Position numbers and translations under genes: made by a program
Part shown: positions 22,523-29,312 of the stretch, one piece after another
Layout: each line of letters starts with the position of its first letter
Numbering within the stretch: the stretch's first letter is position 1
The notes under the pieces: model-generated
The model's database searches: none
What the model saw: the letters and a program-made list of their open reading frames with translations, nothing else
What the model was told of the DNA's origin: nothing
Source: a virus
IMG/VR virus record: IMGVR_UViG_3300035183_001064
Span: 1 to 53,321 of that record
Direction: 5' to 3' (one strand)
Length of the DNA stretch: 53,321 nucleotides

Positions 22523-24584
22523 TTTGGTTTGCTCCACCACCGAAAAGGTATCTTAAACCGGCTCCGGCAATTGAACCAAGAGGTCCGCCTCCTAAATCAA
22601 GCTGAAAACCGGGGTTTTGGCTACTTTCGCTTTTGTTGTAGCTAAACGCGCCCACCTGACCCATAAGAGTCAACTGTTTGCTCATGACGTCGAACAGAGT
22701 GGCTTTTGCCGCATCGGACCGGGTCAAGCCCACTTCACCTGTACGAACCAATGCATCGAACAAATTGCGCTGCGATTTAATGTCCTCGATCATGCCGCCA
22801 AAAATGGTGCTGGCCATATTGACAGCGGCGTTCATGGTGTTGGTCGCAGCGCCCATCTGTGTTTGATACACACCAAGGTTGTATTGGTCCGCTGCGGCTG
22901 CCGCTCTCTGGCCAACTTCAGCAAACCCTAATGCGGCCTGTTGCCGCGCCGCGTATGTTTGTGCGAGGAACCCAGCCTCTGTACTGAACAACGAGGCGTT
23001 GTAGTTATCGATGCCTTGCTTGGCCTGGCGCATAATGTCCGCCATACTGACCATCGCCTGGTTGTATTTGGCAATGGCGTCGGCGGTAATGCCATACGTT
23101 TGCAGATCCCGAGTCCACCCGCTTTCAACGGCGCGCTCAATATAATCGGCCATTGTGAATACCCGGTTGCGCATATCAAGGACTTCTTGCTGTGACATTT
23201 GTGCGCGCGCCGTGGTGGCTGACGCAGCAGCAGTCCGTGATTCGCTCAGTAAACGGGCAGCCACATCCCCATCGAACCGTGCAAGCTGTGCTTGGGCAAC
23301 CGGGTGGGACGGGTTTATGCCGCTCAGCGCAAGGGCATCCATCAGGCGGCTGCGATCCTGCTGCGCGACACGCTCCGTTTCAAACCGCTGAGGCTCATAG
23401 AGGCTTTGGTACATGGATTCGCTGAGGGCTCTCATCGGCGCGCTGTTGAACGTGCGTTCCAGGGCGTCCGGACCCATGTACTCCTCCATACCCCGCTGGA
23501 CAAAAGGGGAAAACTGCTTTATGAAAGATTCTTCATAATGCGGTGCGTTCGGAATGTCCCGCAGATCAGGCGTCTGAAACCCCGTCAGGGCGCTTGGCCC
23601 TGGGCGATTCAGCGTCGGAATGGCCTCCGGACCGCCCACACCGCCTCCCGCAAGACCTGCGGAAAGGCTGCCCGGCGGAGGAGCCACACCGCTGTGAAAT
23701 CCAGAGGTAAACCCCTGCGCCATTTGGAGCGCGTCGGTTGGCGACATGCCCTGAAACGGTCCCTTAAAATATTGTGCGCCCAGGGCGGATACATCCATGA
23801 GAGGTGGTAGCCCTGTCGTCGTGTCAAAGGCTCCAGGCCCCATGCGCATAATGGCGTCAAGGTGTCGCTGCCCGGCAACCGGTTGTCCATAGATATACGT
23901 TTGTCCCGTTTCCGGGTCCGTGATAAGTTGCGCTGTACCGGGCGCTGCTGCGGTCCATTGCTGGGTTTGGGGGTTCCAGCGGTACCCCGGCAGCTTTTTT
24001 TGCATTTCCGGGGAAAGCGTATCAGGTGGTTGCGGCCCAGTACCGGCCTTCTTTTTCCCGGCTCCCCACGTAGCCTCAAACTGCTTGCGCGCCTGATCCT
24101 CCAGCTCTAACTGCGCTTCTGCAAAACTACGCGCCCCTTCGGCGACGCCTTTGGACCGCCCGCTTAAGCCCGCCGCACGCACTGCCGCGTCCCACTGGTC
24201 CATGGTAAACTCGTTACCAAGGTGCCCCCGGCTAAGAATGCGGGTGATGTCTTGTTTCTTTTGGGGATCGTGGGAATCGTAGTATTGAATAATGTCCTTC
24301 GTGGTGAAAAGCGGCTGCCCGTCTTTGTCCGTTTTCCGTGGCGGAGCTATCAGTCCCGCTTCCACAGGATCGATATCGGCATACACGCCCAGAGGTGAAG
24401 CTGATACGGATGGTATCCCGTAGGGACCAGTGCCTCCCAAACCGCCCAAAATCCCGGCAATGCCACCCAAAGAGAGCGGCCCAAACCCGGCGCGCATCAC
24501 CGAATCCACAAAAAAAGGATTGAAGGTGGTGCCTTGCAGGCTCATGCTTGAGCTTTTTTTGCCGCCGCCAAACTGAAAACCCAT
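22515..24584 (-). CDS. internal virion protein with Gly/Pro-rich N terminus
   Basis: A 689-residue protein. Residues 1-60 are Gly-rich (GGIAGILGGLGGTG), the centre is Pro/Gly-rich with scattered helices, and the C-terminal ~250 residues are long helices (YQSLYEPQRFETERVAQQDR and onward). Fits the second internal virion/ejection protein. SD AAAGGGG upstream. No known enzyme motif. Confidence 0.65.
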   Translation of the reverse strand: MGFQFGGGKKSSSMSLQGTTFNPFFVDSVMRAGFGPLSLGGIAGILGGLGGTGPYGIPSVSASPLGVYADIDPVEAGLIAPPRKTDKDGQPLFTTKDIIQYYDSHDPQKKQDITRILSRGHLGNEFTMDQWDAAVRAAGLSGRSKGVAEGARSFAEAQLELEDQARKQFEATWGAGKKKAGTGPQPPDTLSPEMQKKLPGYRWNPQTQQWTAAAPGTAQLITDPETGQTYIYGQPVAGQRHLDAIMRMGPGAFDTTTGLPPLMDVSALGAQYFKGPFQGMSPTDALQMAQGFTSGFHSGVAPPPGSLSAGLAGGGVGGPEAIPTLNRPGPSALTGFQTPDLRDIPNAPHYEESFIKQFSPFVQRGMEEYMGPDALERTFNSAPMRALSESMYQSLYEPQRFETERVAQQDRSRLMDALALSGINPSHPVAQAQLARFDGDVAARLLSESRTAAASATTARAQMSQQEVLDMRNRVFTMADYIERAVESGWTRDLQTYGITADAIAKYNQAMVSMADIMRQAKQGIDNYNASLFSTEAGFLAQTYAARQQAALGFAEVGQRAAAAADQYNLGVYQTQMGAATNTMNAAVNMASTIFGGMIEDIKSQRNLFDALVRTGEVGLTRSDAAKATLFDVMSKQLTLMGQVGAFSYNKSESSQNPGFQLDLGGGPLGSIAGAGLRYLFGGGANQNG

Positions 24585-24598
24585 AGTCTACTGCCCCT

Positions 24599-25078
24599 TT
24601 ATTCGCCCTTGCTGTCGGTGGCATTGACCTTAAAGCTGAATACGTGGCCCACTACTTTTGCTGCTGGAAATACGCGCTGGGCAAGGCGCTCAACACTCCG
24701 TTGCTGTTTGGGGTTAAAAATGGTGGTGACGATTTCGTTGTAGTGCTCCTGCTGCGCCCAGGTGCGTACAGCCGAAAGCAAAGCGTCCCGCACCGCGTGC
24801 TCATGTGTAGGATTGTACAGCATAGCCAGCTGGGGAAGGGGATACACATCCACGCCGTGCACCATCAGGGCATAGCCTTTGGGCAGCCCCCGTTGGAAAC
24901 ACCCAAAGGTTGCGGCATCGCCCGCCGTCAAGCCTTCCAGCATGACACGCACCAGACCATGCGCGGTAAACACCGGATGGTTTTTTACACTGTCATGCAC
25001 CATCTCCTGGAACACAGGAGACAAAATGCCCGCAGGATTATTTATTTGGAAGGTTTCGTAGTTGTTCACGCACTTCAC
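24599..25078 (-). CDS. GNAT-like small virion protein (T7 gp13-like position)
   Basis: A 159-residue protein, GTG start, overlapping the previous gene by 41 nt. The layout (helix-helix, then GYALMVHGVDVYPLPQLAML, then a helix and EIVTTIFNPKQQRSVERLA) recalls the GNAT-like proteins encoded beside internal core genes in T7-like phages. The acetyl-CoA loop R/Q-x-x-G-x-G/A is not clear, so enzymatic activity is doubtful. A shorter start at the GTG 9 nt later is possible. Confidence 0.5.
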   Translation of the reverse strand: MKCVNNYETFQINNPAGILSPVFQEMVHDSVKNHPVFTAHGLVRVMLEGLTAGDAATFGCFQRGLPKGYALMVHGVDVYPLPQLAMLYNPTHEHAVRDALLSAVRTWAQQEHYNEIVTTIFNPKQQRSVERLAQRVFPAAKVVGHVFSFKVNATDSKGE

Positions 25079-25280
25079 CCAGCACCTGAATGAGTTCCTT
25101 TGTTGTGGCCTCCACCGATCTCAGGGCATCCGCAACCTGCCCGTTGAGCATTTGCTGCGAGTGTTCCATCGCAGCAAAGAACCGGTCAATGATGGGTTTG
25201 ACCACGACAGACAGCACAAGGGCGCTGAAACCAGCGCCCCCCAACGCCGCAACCTCCGGAGGAACGGTAAAGCCGTCCAT
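25038..25280 (-). CDS. putative holin-like membrane protein
   Basis: An 80-residue protein with one membrane segment (GGAGFSALVLSVVVKPIID, residues ~15-33) followed by a long amphipathic helix ending in NLPNK. Size and topology suit a small class II/III holin or a tail-associated membrane protein; there is no paired endolysin next to it, though a transglycosylase lies at 34644. SD is AGGGCGG inside the previous stop region. Confidence 0.5.
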   Translation of the reverse strand: MDGFTVPPEVAALGGAGFSALVLSVVVKPIIDRFFAAMEHSQQMLNGQVADALRSVEATTKELIQVLGEVREQLRNLPNK

Positions 25281-25281
25281 C

Positions 25282-26355
25282 TTACACCGCCCTCATGGGC
25301 ATTCTGGTGGGCGGCCTTTGTCCACGCGGAGCACCTGGTACAACAGGTCTGCGGGGCTGTCTGCCGCCCCAACCAAAGGCAGGGGGATTTCCCCCATACA
25401 TGCCGCCACCTGCACCGCCCCAACCAAACGCAGGCGGGTTGTTCGCCATGCCGCCGGAAAGGCCAATAGGAGCAAAAATGTTGCCTCTAAACACAGGGCT
25501 GTAAGGGCCGCCTGAAGGGGGGAGGGCATCGATGGTGGGCATGTTCGTGTTAAATCGCCCTCTGGGGTTCGAAGGCATCCCAGACATCGCACCACCTCCA
25601 GCGCCAGGATCGCCTTGTGCAACGCCAGGGGGGAGCGCATCAATGGTGGGCATATTCGTATTAAATCGCCCTCGCGGGTTTGATGGCATTCCAGCCGTCG
25701 CACCACCTCCAGGGTAGTTCGATGTGACGCCAGGAGGGAGGGCATCAATGGTAGGCATGTTCGTATTAAATCGACCTCGTGGATTTGGCGGCATTTCGCC
25801 CGTGGCGTTGCCTCCGGGGTAGTGCTGTATGACGCCAGAGGGAGGTGCATCGATGCCGGGCATGTTCGTGTTATACCGACCTTTGGGGTTCGCTGGCATT
25901 CCTTCCATTGCACCAGCGCCAGAGTAGCCTTGGGCGACGCCAGGAGGAAGTGCATCGATAGTGGGCATATTTGTGTTGTACCGCCCCCCTGGAAAAGGAA
26001 GCGCATCTATGGTGGGCATATTCGTGTGATATTCGACCCCAGGCCCTGTGGGGAAGCCATTTGTGTAGCCCCCTGGCTGCATTGTCACGACATCGCCGCC
26101 ACTAAAGCCCGCGCCTCTAAAACCTGAATACTGGTTATTGCCAGAAGGATTCCACTGCGTCACATCGTTATAAGCGCCCGTGTATGGGCCGGGGATTCCA
26201 TACCCGCCGAATCCACCGCCTCCACCAAAAGGAACACTGGCCTGGACCGCACCATTCAGACCGCCTGCATACCACATGGATGGACTATACCCGTAGGCGC
26301 TTTGGGCTGCGAAGGGTCCGCCGATACTCGCGGGAAAATACATTGAAGCTGCCAT
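25282..26355 (-). CDS. Gly/Pro-rich repeat virion protein
   Basis: A 357-residue low-complexity protein. Residues ~108-278 contain six to seven copies of a ~36-residue unit built on G(M/E)P.NP(R/K)GR(F/Y)NTNMP(T/G)IDALPPGV followed by a Gly-rich spacer. It has no Cys, few charges and no predicted helices, so it is probably extended or disordered. It is coupled to the upstream gene (TGATG). Role unknown; a structural strand or adhesive virion component is possible. Confidence 0.7.
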   Translation of the reverse strand: MAASMYFPASIGGPFAAQSAYGYSPSMWYAGGLNGAVQASVPFGGGGGFGGYGIPGPYTGAYNDVTQWNPSGNNQYSGFRGAGFSGGDVVTMQPGGYTNGFPTGPGVEYHTNMPTIDALPFPGGRYNTNMPTIDALPPGVAQGYSGAGAMEGMPANPKGRYNTNMPGIDAPPSGVIQHYPGGNATGEMPPNPRGRFNTNMPTIDALPPGVTSNYPGGGATAGMPSNPRGRFNTNMPTIDALPPGVAQGDPGAGGGAMSGMPSNPRGRFNTNMPTIDALPPSGGPYSPVFRGNIFAPIGLSGGMANNPPAFGWGGAGGGMYGGNPPAFGWGGRQPRRPVVPGAPRGQRPPTRMPMRAV

Positions 26356-26624
26356 CAGTTGTCTTCCTCCATATCAGGTTCCATCTCACATTCCACGTCA
26401 CAGCCGGTGTACAACGGACCGTACTCTTGCAGTTCCTTTTGAAGATCCCGCACCAGAATACGCCGCGTGCGCCACTCCTGCTCCTGCTCCCATACAGCGG
26501 CATCTCGGTCCTGCACCTGCCGGATATTGGTACGAAGGCTGGTCGGTGTGTCGCCCTGCACGAAATCGCCGAAACGAGAAAACAGCGAAACGAACACGTC
26601 TGTAGTCTTTTTGGTTTTACGCAT
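26355..26624 (-). CDS. hypothetical charged protein
   Basis: An 89-residue protein with an N-terminal basic stretch, a helical centre and a Glu-rich tail with two Cys. ATG 26624 is chosen because a promoter -10 box lies at 26652-26657, which would place the alternative TTG start at 26681 upstream of the transcript. SD is weak. It is the first gene after that promoter. Confidence 0.55.
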   Translation of the reverse strand: MRKTKKTTDVFVSLFSRFGDFVQGDTPTSLRTNIRQVQDRDAAVWEQEQEWRTRRILVRDLQKELQEYGPLYTGCDVECEMEPDMEEDN

Positions 26625-26651
26625 TATCCACACACTATTCCCTTCGGCGCT

Positions 26652-26681
26652 ATTGTACCATACGCACGGGGGATCAGGCAA
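26652..26681 (-). promoter_or_regulatory. sigma70-like promoter, extended -10
   Basis: TTGCCT - 18 nt - TACAAT, with TGG before the -10 (extended -10, TGN). It would drive the block 26624 to 16105 (internal virion genes). Confidence 0.55.
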
Positions 26682-26874
26682 GTCCTATGCCGCATCTTTG
26701 ATCAGGGGAAAAGGTAAAATCCACAAGGCGGGGAACCTGCCGGGCGACGTTGTCCGCGTCGCTCCAGCGAACCCCGAAAATGTCCGTCTGCCCGCACACA
26801 TCCAACAGCGCCGTTCTCCTGCTGGGTATTTTGGGCGTTTTGGTTGGACCTTCGCGCGTGGGGGGAAATCGCAC
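26674..26874 (-). CDS. small hypothetical protein (GTG start)
   Basis: A 66-residue ORF with CAGGAG four bases before the GTG; it starts 2 nt after the stop of the gene above it. Segment LLDVCGQTDIFGVRWSDADN looks protein-like. No family recognised; the promoter for the next operon lies in its 3' end. Confidence 0.4.
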   Translation of the reverse strand: MRFPPTREGPTKTPKIPSRRTALLDVCGQTDIFGVRWSDADNVARQVPRLVDFTFSPDQRCGIGLA

Positions 26875-26875
26875 G

Positions 26876-27001
26876 CTACTCCTGCAAGGGCCATGTACGG
26901 GTGGTGGTGCCGGAAGCGCCCGCATCAGGACTGATTTTCGGCGCCATGTCCATACCGGCAACCTTTTGCGCCCGGACGGCGAATTGTTCCAGGCAATCCA
27001 T
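26876..27001 (-). CDS. very small hypothetical protein
   Basis: A 41-residue ORF starting MDCLEQFAVRAQK, ending 1 nt before the GTG of the next ORF, as expected for coupled translation. AGGGTGG lies very close to the ATG. Supported only by spacing and composition. The stretch 27002-27166 beyond it shows nothing. Confidence 0.35.
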   Translation of the reverse strand: MDCLEQFAVRAQKVAGMDMAPKISPDAGASGTTTRTWPLQE

Positions 27002-27166
27002 CCACCCTATTGCTTGTGTCCGGGCTTTTTGCTATAACCGCCTGTACTGCTATCATAACTATATGATTCAATGGGGGCATAGTGGTCTTGGTTGTGGGGG
27101 GAAGCGCCCTTCAGCAAAGGGCTATCTGGAAGCTACACACCCCGCACAGGCGCAAACGGGCGGATG

Positions 27167-27433
27167 CTATTGCGCTGCCTGCGCCGACGCCAGGCAGGCA
27201 TCAAAAAAGGTTTCAAGGGCGCGATGTTCCGCGTCAATACCGGCCAGGACCGTTGGATCCTTCACCAGCGAATGCATCAGCTCATAGTGCCGTTCGTGGT
27301 CTGCCTTCAGCGCCGCGCAACCTGCCTGTTTTTGGGCTTTCACTTCCGGCGTGGCAAGCCACGCGCTTGTTGCGGAACATCCGGCCACCAGGCAAGAAAG
27401 GACTAACGCACATCGCAATACTGTCGTTCTCAT
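27167..27433 (-). CDS. small lipoprotein, spanin-like
   Basis: An 88-residue protein with GGAGGAA before the ATG at 27433. Signal peptide MRTTVLRCALVLSCLVAGC with lipobox LVAGC, cleavage before the Cys at residue 19; the mature part is short and helical. This suits an outer-membrane lipoprotein such as an o-spanin or an exclusion lipoprotein, which implies a Gram-negative-type envelope. A truncated homolog lies just upstream (27453-27671). Confidence 0.65.
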   Translation of the reverse strand: MRTTVLRCALVLSCLVAGCSATSAWLATPEVKAQKQAGCAALKADHERHYELMHSLVKDPTVLAGIDAEHRALETFFDACLASAQAAQ

Positions 27434-27452
27434 GGGCAAAGTTCCTCCATCA

Positions 27453-27671
27453 TTAACGCCATGGTCCGTGGTGTCCGGTTCTACCGTGCGGTTTGGGATG
27501 GGCACCTGAACGGTGGCCGTCGGAATGCCGCTCGTGGTCCGCCTTCCGCACCGCGCGGCCTGCGTAGTTTTGGGCTTTCGCTTCCGACTCGGCAAACCAC
27601 GGGCACGGTGCTGAACACCCGGCTATCAGGCAAGAAAGGAATAATACACACCGTAATACTACCATTCTCAT
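27453..27671 (-). pseudogene. truncated lipoprotein paralog fused to a gene fragment
   Basis: The first ~50 codons match the lipoprotein at 27167 (MRMVVLRCVLFLSCLIAGC, then AKAQNYAGRAVRKADHERH). The reading then runs out of frame into DNA homologous to part of the 27736-28083 gene: the other frame gives GIPTATVQVPIPNRTVEP, matching GITTATVQVSISNSPTKP. The arrangement suggests a tandem duplication of both genes followed by an internal deletion. The 72-residue product may still be exported. Confidence 0.6.
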
Positions 27672-27735
27672 GGGCAAAGTCTCTTCACCCCGTTCGCCAG
27701 GCCGATAGCAACACTCCCGGCGAATAACGAACCAG

Positions 27736-28083
27736 CTAGACCTGCTGCAATTCTAAATCGGCATTGATGGAGCCGCTGGTGTAGGCTGTTACCCGCGCTT
27801 TGATCCAGCGGGCGGGCAAGAGGTTATTCAAATTGACCATGCCGTTAGCGGTGAGCGCCGATCCGGCATTAACGCCGTGGTCCGTTGGTAGCGGTTTTGT
27901 TGGGCTGTTTGAAATGGACACCTGGACGGTAGCCGTTGTAATGCCGCTCACATGCACTGAACCTGCCGTAAACCCCCGAGCCTCAACCCACTCGCCATTG
28001 CCAGTCCCAGTGGCTGCCGAGAGTAACTGCACGGACATGTTTGTTCGGCCAAATACGTTCTGGTACGTTGGCGTTAGGGCCAC
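27736..28083 (-). CDS. small structural (decoration-like) protein
   Basis: A 115-residue, beta-rich, Ser/Thr/Asn-rich protein (GSVHVSGITTATVQVSISNS), GTG start immediately after the stop of 28084-28293. Composition suggests a beta-sandwich virion component. A fragment of it is duplicated inside the lipoprotein region. Function inferred only from composition and position. Confidence 0.6.
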   Translation of the reverse strand: MALTPTYQNVFGRTNMSVQLLSAATGTGNGEWVEARGFTAGSVHVSGITTATVQVSISNSPTKPLPTDHGVNAGSALTANGMVNLNNLLPARWIKARVTAYTSGSINADLELQQV

Positions 28084-28293
28084 TTACATGTTCTCCTCTT
28101 CGTCGTCGAGGCTCATACGGGGCTTTCCAGCCTTTTCCTTGGGCAGCGTTTTGGTTTCGGAGCCGCTTTGGGACTCACCATCTTTCGCCGTGCGCCCGGA
28201 GGTGCCGGAACCCTGATAGCCGGAATCAATTGTGTAGGGCTCGGGCATGACCTTCTTGTTTCCCCCGCTCTTTTTCTCGTCCATTTTCGGCAT
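28084..28293 (-). CDS. small disordered charged protein
   Basis: A 69-residue protein rich in Lys, Glu, Ser and Gly with no hydrophobic core, likely disordered. GGATGGAAG precedes the ATG, which lies about 17 nt after a predicted transcription start. Unknown function. Confidence 0.6.
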   Translation of the reverse strand: MPKMDEKKSGGNKKVMPEPYTIDSGYQGSGTSGRTAKDGESQSGSETKTLPKEKAGKPRMSLDDEEENM

Positions 28294-28316
28294 ATTGCTT
28301 CCATCCTTTCGTGAAG

Positions 28317-28325
28317 ATTATAGCA
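28317..28325 (-). promoter_or_regulatory. extended -10 promoter
   Basis: TGC-TATAAT, a perfect -10 with the TGN extension, 24 nt before ATG 28293; no convincing -35. Confidence 0.5.
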
Positions 28326-28330
28326 CCATA

Positions 28331-28801
28331 TCACTTTTTGTGCGGATGTACAACGGGATCAGACGCCTTTTTTTCCTTCTCGCGCTGGCGCGCTGCTAGG
28401 AGGGCGCGTCGTTGCGCCCCTGGGGTTTTTCGGGGCGGTCCGGGAAGGCGTTGCATCACCTCCGCGAAAAAGGGTTCGCAGGTAGGACACCGATGGTCCA
28501 TGTAGGGAACATCCGGCTGCTCCGGGCAAGAGCACCAACTGTAGGCCGGAAGATTTTGAAACCACCGCACCCGCTCCAGAACAGGCAGGCCATCCTCATC
28601 GACAGCGCCCGTATAGCGGGCAACGCACATACCGCCGGTTTTAATGACGCCATCAAGGTCTCTGTGGTGGCGACACACGTGCGTCTCCGCGCAGTGTTCA
28701 CACGCCACATCACAACAGGAGCACCAGCAGGCGCTTACGTCATGCACCGCATGGTCCCCAGAAAAACAATGGACCGTAGAACCGTCAAATACTAGAAGCA
28801 T
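28331..28801 (-). CDS. Cys/His-rich protein
   Basis: A 156-residue protein with a dense run of Cys and His in the first ~60 residues (HCFSGDHAVHD, CWCSCCDVACEHC, HVCRHHRD) and two more pairs later (WCSCPEQ, RCPTC). This suits two or more zinc-binding modules. It is unusual within a virion gene block and could be a regulator or a structural zinc protein. SD GAAGGGAAAG. Confidence 0.65.
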   Translation of the reverse strand: MLLVFDGSTVHCFSGDHAVHDVSACWCSCCDVACEHCAETHVCRHHRDLDGVIKTGGMCVARYTGAVDEDGLPVLERVRWFQNLPAYSWCSCPEQPDVPYMDHRCPTCEPFFAEVMQRLPGPPRKTPGAQRRALLAARQREKEKKASDPVVHPHKK

Positions 28802-28841
28802 AGCATCTTTCCCTTCTGTATCTTGCGCCGTGCGCCCACCG

Positions 28842-29306
28842 CTATCCTTCCCGAAGTTGCACTTTCCCGTTGCTCAGGATCCACCGGGACGCCCGTGGTC
28901 CCGGTCCCGTGTTGGGTTGGTGGGACGGTGGCGGCGCCGTGCGCTTGGCTTTGCGCCATTGGCGCATCACCATAATATCGTGGTCCAGTTCAAGCTCCTC
29001 TCCGTCCTCATCTTTCAATACGCGCTTAAACTCCCACTGTCCGTTCTGGTTCCGCCTGATCCGCAAAGATCTTGCATCCTTATGCAACTCCATCATTTCC
29101 TGGGGCGTTAGCGCCTGTTCAAGATCCAGTACAACACTGCGCTCAGGCGCGTGAGACACCACATCAACAACGTTGCCGTCCCGGTCAAGCACGTGGGTCA
29201 TGGGTGCAATTTCGTCAACTTCAGCCTGGGGATCGCCCCGCGTGAAAATCCACGCGGGTTTTCCGGTATCAAGGTCAATGAGCATGCCATGGCGAGGAAG
29301 TTTCAT
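28842..29306 (-). CDS. hypothetical virion-region protein
   Basis: A 154-residue protein. The first half is beta-rich (GMLIDLDTGKPAWIFTRGDPQ...HVLDRDGNVVDVV), the second is charged and ends in a Pro-rich segment. Adjacent to the tail fibre gene, so a fibre chaperone or tip protein is possible. Confidence 0.6.
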   Translation of the reverse strand: MKLPRHGMLIDLDTGKPAWIFTRGDPQAEVDEIAPMTHVLDRDGNVVDVVSHAPERSVVLDLEQALTPQEMMELHKDARSLRIRRNQNGQWEFKRVLKDEDGEELELDHDIMVMRQWRKAKRTAPPPSHQPNTGPGPRASRWILSNGKVQLREG

Positions 29307-29312
29307 TGTGTG

